Source: Parelaphostrongylus tenuis
Lineage: Eukaryota > Nematoda > Chromadorea > Rhabditida > Metastrongylidae
NCBI GenBank assembly: GCA_019055375.1
Contig: JAHQIW010004271.1
Coordinates: 124,001 to 188,000, forward strand
Reading direction: 5' to 3'
Length of the DNA: 64,000 nt
Positions 1-14,200 of this stretch are shown here, in pieces. Made by a program: the position numbers and the translations under genes. The notes beneath the pieces are model-generated. The model had not been told where the DNA came from and did no database searches. It worked only from the letters and a program-made list of their open reading frames with translations. Every line of letters begins with the position of its first letter. Positions within the stretch are counted from its first letter, which is position 1.

Positions 1-168
1 AAGAAGGGATCAAAATATGTTATCAGATTATATGGTTTTTGAGCGAGATCTCGACAGTTAATTGGAAAGTTTTGTTACAAATCTGCGTAATGTTGCTAGA
101 TAATGTCCTTTATTATTGATTTGTTCAAGTCTAGAACTAAGATGATAGATTAGGAATTGTTATTACAG

Positions 169-2234
169 ATAGGACAATCATCCTACCCACTCGTGAATCG
201 TTGGCCCATGAACTTGTTGTTGCACTTCGTGCGAAGCACTTTGTTATTGTGGAGGTATGCTATGAAAATATGCCACTGAGAGGTTTCGAAATATGATGTG
301 CCTCTCGATTTACAGGGTCCGATTGGATGTGGGAAGACTTTTATTGCCTCGTATGCAAGTAAACAATTGAATTTGCCGTTGAAAGTCATGCAAATGGGCG
401 ATCAGGTCGATTCAAAGGTAAGATCGAAGCATGACGCAATTTCTAAATAAAATCGCTCGTCAGCAACGTACAGATTTTTCTTCATAGCCGAAGACGGAGT
501 CGTTATAGTGCTCTCCATTCCAACAGCTGACGTTTCAATGGTTTTTTCAGCCTTTTTGATTTTTTTTTTCAATTCCTATCGGTCAGGAAGAAATTGTGTA
601 ACAACGATCTTGTATGTGGCCTTACCAAAAAGTAGCGGTGATCGTTGAATAATGGCGAGGTCATGAGAGAGTCGGTCTTGGAAATTAGGTTCTCTCATAT
701 GATTTTTGTTACAGAGCCTATTTGGCATGTACCACTGCACAGAAGTCGCCGGAGAGTTTTTGTGGAAGCCCTCCTGCCTTAGTCAGGTTTCTTGCAGTTT
801 TTTTTCTACTGAGATCTTTTCTTTGACAAAAAATCTCAGATAAGATGTTTTCAGTGGCTAACTGAACCCTGTGTGATATTATTAGAAGATATCGATCTGT
901 CCAATACTGACGTGATTTCCACTGTTGTACAGTTGGCATCTAATCGGTCGCAAATGCTTCCTTTTGGTGAGATTGCTACTATTCATGAGGATGTCCGTAT
1001 TGTGTCGACACTAAGGTCAGTAATTGGTATTCCTGCTACCCACTGCTGTTGCATTTTGCTGGATTTTTGGTACTTTTGTTTTCTCTCCATTCGACCGTTT
1101 TTTATATAGACCTTGCTCAAACAGTAATGATCTGAAAAGGATATATCTTGTTTTGAGCCGTGGTCTAAGTGCTATACACGCTATTGTTTCGCCCTACCGG
1201 AACTCATCATTAGCACCGTCCCTCAGTGGAACCGATCCCTTGAGGCTATACTCCCCTATGAAGGGATCGACGCCGAATAACTCTGACTTGCCGGTCTATT
1301 GCTCGTCGTCGATTTCTTCATAAAGAAGTATAGCCTCAAGGGATCGGCTCAACTGAGGGACGGTGCTATTGATGAGTCCCGGTAGGGCGAAACAGGCGCT
1401 TGTATAGGCTTTAGACCATGGCTCAAAGCATGTTATATACTTTTTCTTCCTCACTCTTTTTCTGTTAAGACTTACAAGAATTATGATAATTTTCAGTGGC
1501 AGGGGAAAGAAAAATAGTGTACTTGACGGTGTCCCAGTACGAATAAGCCTCAAACAACTAACAGATGAAGAATTGAGACGACTTGTTACTACGGTTAGTT
1601 TGTACATCTGGATTTCTTTTGTGACTTCTTATGGCTTCGCGGTAAATTCAGGCATGCCCACGTATCGCTCATCTCTCAAAGACCCTCATCTCTATCTTCC
1701 GTTCAATAGAAACTTTTCCTCCGACATCAGACTCGCGGCTTTCAACATCTACGTAAGTTCTTTATCCTACCTCCAATTCGCTCCATCATGTTTGGCAGTT
1801 TATGACCTTTGAAACGCTGATTTTCTTTATTTCTTTTCATACCCTATCGTATATGTGTTATACCTATTTTCATCAAGTACACAAAAAAGTGGTAAGTGGA
1901 AGGACATGCATTTAGACTGTTGAATTGCTCGTGGATTTGATAACACGCACTTCTTAAAATTTTGTTCTGTGTTGTTCTCAATTACTTTTCCAAGCCAAAA
2001 AGAAATCACTTCATATAATGCTCCGTGCAATTTTGCTATCGAACAGCTTTATATCTACTATACGAATTCAAATCTAAGGGAAGTAAGATTTTTATGTTCA
2101 GTGATTTACTACGAGCGTGTTGTCGTATCAACGAGCTTCCAGACATTTCATCAAATATGGCCATATTTACTGAACTGGTTGACACGTGGTGTCTTGCTAA
2201 TCCTTACGAGAGAGCATTTGCGTTGTGTCTAAAG
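169..2234 (+). CDS. mdn-1: mdn-1 exons encoding AAA module 1
   Basis: Exons read as 169-254, 316-417, 715-786, 855-1015, 1497-1593, 1652-1752 and 2102-2234; phases agree throughout. The Walker A motif is GPIGCGKT (316 onward) and the Walker B is VILLEDIDL (about 874-900). The GSY-type element after Walker A, seen in other midasins, is here SLFGMYHC (715-738). The last exon carries the conserved DLLRACCRI helix of the AAA small subdomain. Coding sequence before 169 should encode the N-terminal domain but is outside the window. The intron at 1016-1496 carries a fold-back repeat (1138-1437). Confidence 0.92.
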
Positions 2235-5200
2235 GTATGGGGTTCAGATATTTGAAGTTCAGTATGAAATTGGTTTCAGGAATTTTATACCATCATTCTT
2301 GTTCCCTAATATCTCAAACATGTTTCCATGCTAAAGCTCATGTGAAGCAATGGTTAGATGTGCTCTCTGCGACATCCACGTGTTGATGGTTTGATCATCC
2401 ACCACTCAAGGCTCACCAAGCCTTCTATATCTTCACAGTCAGTGGATTGGTACCAGATTTGTCTGCTAGGATGACAGCATTGGCTTGATACATCTATAGC
2501 CCACCATGCGTCATTGTGAAGGCCGGATATGCATCCAGTCACCTTTGGCAATGCTTAGTGGAGTCAGATGCTTCGCTCCTTCTTTGAGGATTAGTCAGCA
2601 TCTAGAGCTTAATCCGTTATCTTCATGTTATAATTTCACGGATGAAGAGTGATTTGCAACGCTTGATTAAGAGTTGAGTGGATAAAGACGAAGAGTGTTG
2701 AAGAAAAAGTGATAGCAGAACGGTGACCTCAGTGGTGTAGTGGTATCACGCTCCCCGCTAGGAGTGAACTCGTGTTCAACTCCCAGCTCGTGTCGAAAGC
2801 TTGAATATCACTCAGCATCTTTGGATGTAAATCATAACATAATAATGTTGCTATCAAAGCAGTAAAAGAAAAAATCTTTATTGATCATATATTCATATAC
2901 ACTTTTAGGTCGCAGCGCCTTTGTCAATCACTCCTGATCAAGTGTCTTTTCACCTGTCTTTACGTCAGCCGACATTTTCACATGACGAAGAGTCATGCAC
3001 GGTCGGACGATGTCGTCTACCGAGATCGTTGTCCCTCAAGAATATCCAGAAGCATCGGTTAGGTCATACTCGGTACGTATACTTCATATTTGGTTTTTCT
3101 GCGTATGGCAAATTTTTCCCATTGTGCATTTTTAGTGACGTTCTGCAACTTATGGAGCGTCTCGCCGTGTGCGTTCGGAATCGCGAACCAGTTCTTTTGG
3201 TTGGTGAAACCGGGGTTGGAAAAACCTCTGTCGTTCAGTCGCTTGCGTCCATCCTCAACATTACGCTGAAGGTAGTGAATCTCAGTCCCTCTTCTGACAC
3301 GGATGAGCTCATTGGCGGGTATGTTTGTTACTAGTACTTCTTGCTTAAAGCGTGCTTCCTAAATCAATTGAATATTTAGGTATAAACCGACTACTATTTC
3401 TCAAATTCTTGGCCCATTCACACAGTTCTATCACACTGTTTTCACAAACAGCTTTGATGTTGTGAAAAATCGGAAATTCTTAAAACATCTGGAAGTGGGT
3501 TGCATTCGATGGCTGTCAGTGCTTTGTGCTCCGTGATGTTTGACAATTCAACTCCCTTTCTATTTAGGCTTGCTTGTCATCTGGTCGATACAGAGACTAC
3601 CTTACGTTAGCTATAGCAACTGCAGAGAAAGCCCTTGCAAAGAATTCGATGAAGAAGGTGTTATTTCGCTTAGAAGAGTCGTTTAGAACGTACATGTTGT
3701 GATTTCAAGGATCCTCGATGGGCATCCGTTATTGTGCGTGCACGGCGAATACGTAATGGTTTGGATCGTGGCGCTGTCCCGTTTTTAATTAGTCGTGGAG
3801 CTGTGCTCGAAGCTGCTCAGGATGGACACTGGCTTCTTATTGATGAGGTATGACGTAGTACTTCCACTTTTATAGAAAATAGGTCTAGGAGGAGTGGAAA
3901 GAAAAGTTATAGAAGTGGCTAACACAATGCAACATGTTGAAAAATCGGGAAAATGAACAAATGAGGAGTACTCTATAACTTTTAGTTTATTTCCAATCAT
4001 TCTACTTATGTTATTGTGTTTCAGATAAACTTGGCTCCTTCGGAGAGTCTTGATGCTATTGTTCACACTATTTCCAAGGATACACATCCAAATTTTCGAC
4101 TTTTTGCCTGCATGAATCCTTCTACGGATGTTGGTAAACGCAGACTTCCTGCTAGCGTTCGAACTCGGTAATCATGATGCTTTTTTGTTTCCCAACCATC
4201 AATATTTAGCTTTGAAAATTCAACTGCATTCTGTTTATTCTTAGATTTTGTAATTTCACTCGTATTCATACCCGCTTTCGTAGTACTCAGCTGTTGTTAT
4301 TACATCTTTCACAGCTCTCTCATGAGTAAACTGTTTGTCCATTGTCCTATCCTCATAAATTTCAGGTTTACTGAGTTCTTTGTGAGTGAAACGAGCGATG
4401 CTCATCAGTTAGCACTTGTAGTTTCCGCTTATCTACCATCAATGAAGCCTGCCTTGATAAGCAAACTCGTCAACTTTTATCTCCAGGCAAAACAACTTCA
4501 CCCAAATAATTATAGGTTAATTTTAAACGTTTCTTAGTTGCTTACGCCTATCATTTATGTCCAGTTTCAGCTTACGCACCCTCTGTCGCGCGCTCTTATT
4601 CACAGCTCAGAATATGTTTGGAAATGAAGATCGATCTTTGTATGAAGCGGTATAATATATAGTCCATATTAATCTGCTTTTTCTTCGAAAAAATATTTTT
4701 TCACTTTTATAATGACAGGTTGCGATGGCGTTTCTTACCAATCTCAATGCAGAAGAGAAGGAAAAGGTGCATGCAAAAATCGCAAGCACTTTCCATGTAG
4801 CAACAAATATACCCATGGTTCTACCCCATGGTGAAGCTGGCGGGTATATTTCGGTTAGCCTATTTTTTGGTAGTAATTTTGAAGCATCTTTTAACTTAAA
4901 CCCACTGTTTTCTTAGTTGTCTTATTTATTGCGTAGTGCGCAATAAAATTGATAAGATTGTTAGTTGCTTTTTTTATTCTCAGTGATATTTCTTTAAGCT
5001 CGAACTCAAGCAATGAACCCAGTCTTATTAATCTTATCCTATTCAGTTGAATTATTCCTTTAATTCGAAATGGTCTTTCTACGTTTTTTCCGACAGTTTT
5101 TCATTTCTCCAGGTAGAAGGTTATTGGATAGAGCGTGGTCCCGAGTTACCTAAATCAGATGGAAACTACGTTCTCACAAAGACAGTGAAACGAAATTTGG

Positions 5201-8200
5201 CTGAAATTGCTCGAATTACATCCAGTGGAAGGTGTGTTATTTTCTTCTTTATCGTTAGTCATCCCAATAAAACGTGTTGTTGCAGGTTTCCTGTATTATT
5301 GGAAGGTGAGACGAGTACAGGAAAGACGTCCATTATCTGCCATCTTGCGCGAATAACTGGGAATTTGATCACTCGTATTAACAACCATGAATATACGGAT
5401 ATACAAGAGTGCGTTATGTTGAAGTATCAATCAAAATCTATAGATTGATCTTATGAGTAGTAGTTCAGGTATATAGGATCATATGTTGGTGATGCGCAGG
5501 GTCGTTTGGTATTTCGAGAAGGTGCCTTAGTAAAGGCCGTTCGAGATGGTGGATGGGTAATTCTTGACGAATTGAACCTCGCTCCCAGCGATGTGATCGA
5601 GGCCTTGAACAGGGTAACTGGAGATTTCTCTAACATTACCTTTGCCTTTTTGAAGTTTTGTTGAGGTACAAACTAATAACTTGTCTCTTCCTATCCAAAA
5701 AGAAGTGGAATCGGGAACTTTTTATTTAACAGGTAATGCTAACCTACTCAATCTGTACTTACTTCCAGCTTCTTGACGATAATCGGGAGCTCTTTGTTCC
5801 GGAACTGAACAGTGTTATTCGTGCACATGCGCGATTTCGTCTTTTTGCCACTCAGAATCCAGCTGGATGCTACGGTGGTCGGAAACGCCTTTCGCGTGCG
5901 CTTATGTCTCGTTTTGTGGTCCTCCGTTTCAGTCAGTTACCAATGGATGAGCTATCCTCAATGGTATGAAATTTGAAGGAAAGTTATGAGTTTTTAATCT
6001 GTCTATGATCTCTTAATATTTGAGGTTTGCTCACGCTCTGGTGTTCATAGATCTGCCGCTACGAAAATGATCAATGTGCTCTCCAAACTTCGTCTGAAGC
6101 GCTCTATCAGTGGGGTTTTCTCGGCTACAGACAGTGAGTGGCTTCAAGTTACTTAGTTTGTTTGACTAGTGGCAGCTGTTTGACTTTTTTGGCAAATTTT
6201 AATCTCATTCTCTCGTTTGTTCTATGGTTTTTCCACATAATGGAGCTTTTTTTTGAAGGCCTGATGACACTTCGTGATGTTTTTTCGATGGGCGAAGCGA
6301 CTTGTCACGGATTCAACGAGTGATGACTGGCTTCAAGTGAATTTACATCTTGTTCTTTGATAGATAATAAATTTGTCAGGCAATTCTATCATAGATTCTT
6401 GCAAACCACGGCTACTTCTTACTGGCTGGACGTTGTCGCAATCAGAGAGACGTCGATGCTGTGGTCGAAACGTTACAAAACGAAACAGGGAGAAAAATAG
6501 AGGTGTTTACTTTGTTGTAATAGATTCTTTTATACCATGTTGCTCCTGTTCACTTATCACTTTCCATGATCACCTTAGCCAATTATTCGCGATTCAATTC
6601 GCATTGTTTCAGCCAGCGAAATTATTTGCGATAGACTCGCCTTACATGCCTAAGGATATAGACATCAGAGGTATTGTCTTGACGATGAGCATGAGAAGGA
6701 TGCTGGTAATGACTGAACAGGTAGCCAACTTAGATCAGTATCAGTCCTGTTTTGTAATGTCTGTACCAATCAACTCTTAGCATTTATTTCCAGGCATGGC
6801 TCCGTAACGAAGCCGTACTTATGGTTGGTGAAACTGGTGGTGGTAAAACCACAGTCGCGCAAGTGCTAGGAAGAGGAAAATTGATTGCAATTAATTGTCA
6901 TGAAAGAACTGAGACTGCGGATTTATTGGGAAGACTACGTCCTAGAAAGAACGGAGGGTATGCTCAAAGTTCTCCCTCCTTTAGCATTTCTTTCCTACTC
7001 TCTGATCTGTCTCATTTGCATTTCTTATTGATTCTACATTAGTCTGAGAGAGAACGTGTGGCGCTGTGGTTAGAAAAGCTCTGCGACACACGTACCCGAT
7101 CATTAGATGATCATTGGATCGATCCTGCGCTTAAGACTCATCAAGCCTTCCATCCCTCTGGTGTTCGTCAATCAGTATAGACTTATTGTGTGGATGGCAT
7201 CGCTGACTTAATACATTGGTAGGCCACCGTGGGTCGTTGTAGAGGCCAGATGTGCATCCAGTCGCTTCAAACGACGCTAGATGAACACGAATGCATGACG
7301 CATCCTTCAGGGTTTGATCAGCTCCGAGAGCTCTATCTTTTTAATTGTTTTATCGTGACAATAAGACTTGAACTTTCTGTCGAAGTGCAACAGGTATGCT
7401 ATTGCTGAAGAGATTTGAATCAGTGTAACAATCTAGTCTATACTATTCTACATTTTTTTTCCTCATACTGTTTGAAAATAATGTCTATTGCTCAGATTCG
7501 CATGGTCAGACGGTGTTGTGGTTTCTGCAATGAAAGCTGGCTTACCGCTACTGATTGATGAAATTTCCCTCGCTGAAGATTCTGTTCTGGAACGTTTAAA
7601 TCCGCTTTTCGAGGAAGTGAGTTTTCAGTAAAAGGCTTTCATACTATTTCCAAGGTTTATTAATTTTTTCAAGGAGAAGACGTTACTTCTGTTTGATGCT
7701 GGTGTTGAAGTCCATTCTGTTTCCACTTGTGATGGTTTTCAAATCATTGCAACTATGAATCCAGGAGGAGACTATGGCAAGAAAGAGGTTTTTCTAAAAC
7801 AAGAAGCTAACTGTACGTCTCAGTAATCACTTCATAATTTATTCAGTTATCGAAAGCTCTACGAAATCGTTTCACCGAAATATGGTCGTGTTGTGATTTC
7901 GAGGAATGTGAATTGCTTCAAATATTTGAATCAAGACTCAGCTATAAACCAGAAGAATTTCTCAACATTTCTCAAGAGTCTCCAGCAGAAATGGTTATTA
8001 ACTGGATAGCAAAATTTTTCAAGAAGTACTTGCATGTGTTTCGGTCAGTTGTTATTTCAAGATTATTGTCAAATGGAGTCTGACGTTGTGTTGCCATTCA
8101 GACATTCGCCATCTGTTCGTGACGTCATCGCTTGTGCAGAAATATATTCAGCCTGTAAGACTCATGGATTTCCCCGAACAACAGCTGTTTTTGAAGCGAT

Positions 8201-11200
8201 TTCTGCTGTCTTTCTTGATGCTCTTAATACACAGAAGTTGCGAATGATGATGGATGTTGGTCAAATACGCAGGGATGCAGAAGATATGGTAATGTAATTC
8301 ATCCAAAGTCTTGTGTTTCACCCTCAGTTTGCTATACTTGCTCGGTTAGGGATTGTATATGGCTCTTCATCAAACTACTAATCATTCAATAGCCCACTTT
8401 TCGAGGATAATTTGCTTTTGAAAGATTAATAGAGCGCTTCAAGAGCGAAAAGAAGATCTACGAACTCAAAATGTTTATTCTACAAGAAGGTTAAGTATGC
8501 GAGACCATATAGGGAAAATCATGAAGTATCAGTGTAACACAAAAGCTTAATGTTTTATATTCCAGGGGGGAAAAAACTTCGATCGGATAACGAAAATCTC
8601 GCGCCTCTTGCGAGTTCCGCTATGCGATCGATCAACTGCCGTCCCTTGATGTCAAAAATTCTGCCGCTTAGGAATTTTTCAAGTCTCGTTTTTTTCATGA
8701 GTTGACAGTTGTCTAGTGTGCTCAGTGGCGCGGGTTTTCCATTTCTGGGTATCTAGTCTTTCAGTATGAAAAATCGAACCCTAGAATGCCTACAATGGCT
8801 TTTGCGCTTATGAATACTCATTGCACGGAATTGGCAAGGTTTTTTTTTACTGAGTCTGTAACAAAATATATCGCAGTTGAAAATTAATCTATATATGTAG
8901 AACTCTCGAAAATTCAAGTATCTGTTTGAACATTTTTATGAAGAAGCAGTATTGGCTTCAAAACGATTTTCTTTGCAGATAGGGGATATTTCATCTGAGG
9001 GCATTGTTAAATCCTCTATTCCATTGGAAGTAGTCATCGCATCTGACTGCATAAAAATCGGTCCACTCTCTGTACCATTCGGACCTCTTGAGCGAGTACA
9101 TCCCAAGGGATTTTCACTCCGAGCACCGACATGTATCTCAAATTTCTACCGAATTGCAAGGTGCATTTTTATTTTATCTGATTTTATTTCTGAAATTGCC
9201 ATACTATTAGCAGTGATTTGTTCCTTAGTAACACGATATTTTGGAACAGTCGTGAAAGCTGGGAGAGTTAACTGATGTACTTGTTCTCTTTATTGATGCG
9301 CCGTTTTTCACTTTTTTATAGGGCACTGCTAATCAACAAGCCGATTCTGTTAGAAGGTGCTCCAGGATGCGGTAAATCGAGCACAGTAATGGCTCTTGCG
9401 ATGTTGACAGGCCATCCTATCACGAGGTTAAATTTATCGGATCAAACGGTTAGTGTCATTTATCAACAAGAATTTTTCACATAAGCGCTCTTTCAGTGGT
9501 TCTATGGTGTTCTTCTCATATAGTGTTGAATGAATAGTGTTGAATGATATTCAAAACTTTGAACCTCAGGCGGGAATCAAACTTACGTCTCACTCTTTCC
9601 AGGGCGCGTGATAGATTATTGCTCTGCTGAGGCTACTGTTCTTTGACTAGTCATTCTGCGATACCAGGTATTGATCAGCTAGCAGCCACCCCTAAAAGAT
9701 TTGGTATTATCAGCTCAAATCGGCATTGAACTTAGATATGATAACAGATATTGGATATATTTAATCAGCAAAATTTTTTATCTGGCGGTTCTTTTAGCGG
9801 TGGCATAATGTTACAACACGCGCCGCCGGAAAGGGCAAGCGCTGATTTGATATCCATCTGAGGTTCAAAGTTTTGCATACCACTCAGCATTATTGTTTAG
9901 TATTTTGTATCATTCAGGTGTAGATTTTCCGTTTCAAGTGGTATAATTCTATTGCAGGATCTCTCCGATCTCTTCGGAAGCGATGTACCTATTGTCTTAG
10001 ACGATGGTAGTATCTCATTTCAATGGGTGGATGGTCCAATTTTGAGTGCCATCAAACGTGGAGAATGGGTGCTACTTGACGAGGTCTCCTTACAAGTTTT
10101 CGTTCTCTAATTCTTTTACGAATGTCTAAAGGTTGAGATATGTTTTTTTTTTTGTTATTTGTCTCAACTTCATCTTTAAAGATGAATCTGGCGTCTCAAG
10201 CAGTATTGGAAGGATTGAATGCATGCTTCGATCATCGACGAATGCTCTACATAGCTGAACTGAATCGCTCATTTGAAATCGCACCTGAAAGTAACTGTCG
10301 CTTCTTCGCTTGTCAGAATCCTCACGCACAAGGTGGAAACAGACGCGCGTTGCCAAAGTCTTTTGTCAACCGTTTCACCAGCGTAAGTTGTGACTTTTGA
10401 CTGTGACATTTTTTACTGTTTGGTCCTTCTATTTTCTCGGCGGAATCAGCAATTAGGAGAAAATAAAATCTAACCAAAAAGAATAAAACTATTCCCACGG
10501 CCAACTCCACTGATGCGCACCCGTTCCATGGTAGAGCTACTCAGTATGCTATACGCACTCCAGGGGCATCGAAAATGCGGCACTTTGTTGTCATGATCCT
10601 CATTTTTGATTTTCCAGATAATTTGGTCACTGGCTTGCCGCGACGTAGGTGGTTTTGTTTTTGGCCTCGCTTTTATTGAGAAATGTTCTATCTTCACCGC
10701 TGAGGTTATCGTTACAAATGTTTCATCAAATGTCAGAAGGTGGACATTTTAAAGCTGCTGTCACTCCGGAGACAAATGAAGAAACAGCTCCTTCTGCTGG
10801 GCGAGCTAGAACTTTCCATAGGAGTGTTAGAAATCACTCGAAAACTTGAATTTCTGGCTACTGTGTTACGTGCCCCTTTTGTGAAAAAACTCTTCTACAA
10901 CGTCATAGTATCCAAGATAAGATTATGTTTTACACCGGCTGCGAGCTTTTACAATTTCTTCGTGTAAGCATGAAAAGCAAATGGACGTGAGAACGAAATT
11001 TTGTAGTATCATAGTCATCTGTTTTATTCAAAATTTTTCTCATAGCGGAGGAAAAATCTCAGTTTAAATTTCAAAAAATACACCCCTTATGTGAATTCCG
11101 CCAACGGTATTGATCAATCTTCTTATCTATCCTTGGCCAGCAAACACCCAGCACACACACATCAGCCGACAAACAAATGCTTCGCGGATGTGATACTCAG

Positions 11201-14200
11201 TCTTATCATCTCAGCTGCAGTGCAGTGAAATGTTCTTTTCAGAAAATAAGCACAGCGATGAAATCGTTGAAACCTACTTTATCGAATGATTACTTATAAT
11301 TTGAGGAAAGAACTCTGTCCTGCGAGAAATATGCGTCTGTGAAACGCATATATTTTCTTTTTGCCATAGCGTTATAAAATACTTTTTCAAGAAATGGCCA
11401 CGTTCCCTAGTAGCCGGAAATTTGAGCTTTTGATACATTTCTTTGAAAAGTTTTCGTCAAGCGAAAGGAGTCGTTTCTTCATTTGTCCCCGGATAACATA
11501 AAAAAACCGATTTTTATCAGGGATACAAAGTTTAGTGCTTTTTGCGCTAGGAAAGTTGGAAAACGCTAAGCAAACGTAGCCTGCAGTTTACGAACCCATT
11601 TTATTTACGGTTTTTTTCGCCCATTTCAGAACTGTGCTGTACTTTTTTAAGACCTGTTTGAGACACTATATATTTTCTTGATAGTGTGAATCCAACTGAA
11701 CTTTGCTGATTAAATCGCATGATGTGAGCAATGTGTCCAAAGGATTCCATGACTGGTTTACGGTTATCAGTGGAAATCCTACTCTAAGCTATCTGGAACT
11801 TACTATCTCGTTATTTCAGATCTACATTGAAGATCTACTGGACGAGGATATTCTGTTTATTTTGAATGATTTGCCAGCTGCTGTAGGAATAGGTGACAAT
11901 CGCCTCAAGGCAATGATCTCCATTACTTCTGAACTTGCTGCCGAGCAATGTTTAATTGGCGGTCCTTTCTCTTTTAATCTTCGCGATTTATTACGGTGGT
12001 TACAGCTGTTTGAAAAGGTACTCTTTCTGAAATAAATATATTTTAATAATGCCTAGGATCCTATCTTTTCCAGATCAAAAATATGCAAGTGTGTTTTCAA
12101 GTATTATTCCTAAACAGAATGCGGAGGGAAGAAGATCGCGAAAGGGTTTGTAAGAAATGTTTAGTGTTAATTCTGAGGTCACTATGTTATTGTTGGTTTA
12201 TTATTCTAGCTAAGAGATTCGTATTCGAAGCACTTCGGTGAACCATGTGTTGCTCCTCCTCTTGTTCTTTCCGCGGATGACAAACTAGTTCGTCTTGGAA
12301 AGGTCAGAGCATCCATAACCATATTATCTAGGCTTGCGTAGTTAGGCTCGTTTAGTTTACTTCCAAAAGTTTTTTCTTTCTTTGTACTTTCCAGCTTTTA
12401 TTCCTTTCTGATTAGATTGTATTTAGTCTTTTTTATCACAGAATGTCACGAAATAGTAGGAAATAGAATCATATAGGCTTTCGTTGCTAGGTTTTTACCT
12501 TACTTGAACAAATGTGTTTAGATTTCGCTTGCACGCTCTGGTCAGAGATGTGATCTTTTCAACTCTTCACATCGACTTCTATCCAGCCAATTTGTACTTA
12601 TGCATCAGTTGGCTGTTTGTGTTGATATGCAATGGGTGGCGCTGATAATAGGACCCAGGTGAGTACTGACAGCTTCGAAAGTATAGAATAGTACTTTGAG
12701 TTTGAACTATATCTGCCTACAACTCCACCAACCGTAATTGTTTAACCTCGATGGTGTAAAAGTGCCACTTGATTCAAATCTAAAACTATTGATGATTACT
12801 TGATCCTGTCTACACGATCCAAATGCATAGCTTTTATTTCACCTCTGAACAGAATTTTTCTTTTTTTTCTCTCTCTCTAGCTGGTAATCTAAAGCTACTG
12901 ACGTTTACTTGCTTCTACTTTCCACAGTAAGACTTCTTTATATCCGCGCAATCTTTTTTTTTCTTGAAGAAACTCGGGAAAGCGAACGACATTGCAAAAT
13001 TTGGCGGACATCTGTGGTGTTCATCTCCAAACGATTGTTTTAAATTCCGAGACTGATGCTCAAGAACTCATCGGGTCGTATGAACAGGTTTGCAGCAAGC
13101 TTCCAAATTGCATTCAGGAAACTCGGACGTTAATTGATTTGAACTAATACGTGGCCCAAGATATTTGCCTCTTTCAACTTTGAAGAAGTTTTTGAGCTTA
13201 TAGTAAACCTTATTAATGGAAATAAAAGTCAATAGGAACAGTACGTTTTCCTAAAAACGTATAGCGTCCTTTGGTTAACCAAAAAGACGCAACTATGCCA
13301 TCCAGCGAATTGCTGGAGTGTGTGGTTTTGACGCTCGAATTAAAATTTTGGAAGTCAGTTTCTCATAGACCTCTGAATGTTGATGGAAGAAATCAAAGTC
13401 AAAATTGCTTCCGGGAATTTCTTTGTACAAATCTGTCCATTTTCAACACCTCGAGTACTTTACTTTGTTGAAAAATATTCAGGAATCAACAAGAGTTAAT
13501 TGTCGTCCCATGTATTTACCAGGAAAAAATAAGCCGTCAGACCTTGTTGAACCTTTTAACCTTTCAAAGCAATTTGTTTTCAGTCGGTCGATGATCAAGC
13601 CTTTAATGATGCGAAGCGGAACCTCTGCGAGATTCTGAGTGCACATGTTGAGGAAATAGCTCTAAAAGAAGTTCTAAATGCAGAAGATCTAACACAACTC
13701 GAAACCGTCACTGAAATTGTTCTTTCTGATGTCAAGGACAATAACGACGTAGTTGATGAGTGTCACTTGGTACTGGAACGTGCTGCTCGATCGTCGATGC
13801 GCTTCAAATGGGTTGACAGTCCTTTTGTACGCGCTTATCTTAATGGTCACTGGTTGCTAATTGAAGATGTGAATCTGTGCAGGTGATATCGATTTTTCTT
13901 TATATCTCATCTATATCGCAAGATTTTGTAAATTATCAAAGCACTATATCGGTGCATGCAATGATGGCAGATGATTTTCCAAATTCCTAAGCATGCTTGG
14001 TTGACTCTCATTAGTCTAGAGGAAGTCTTTAAAAACATCCATCGAATAATCACTCTCAACCTATAGCCATTTTTTCATAACAGTTTTCATTCTTCTATCT
14101 TGTAGCTCTACGTTTTCAGTGCCGCAGTTTTGGATCGTTTGAATACTTGTCTCGAAAATGATGGCCGTCTGGTGGTATTCGAGCGTCATTCCTCATTTGA

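Noticed and set aside
10649..10967. Overlapping 66- and 75-codon ORFs after the AAA5 exon
   Set aside because: The flanking exons RFTS|IYIEDL join in phase across 10383-11819, so they are not mdn-1 coding; no retroelement motif could be confirmed.
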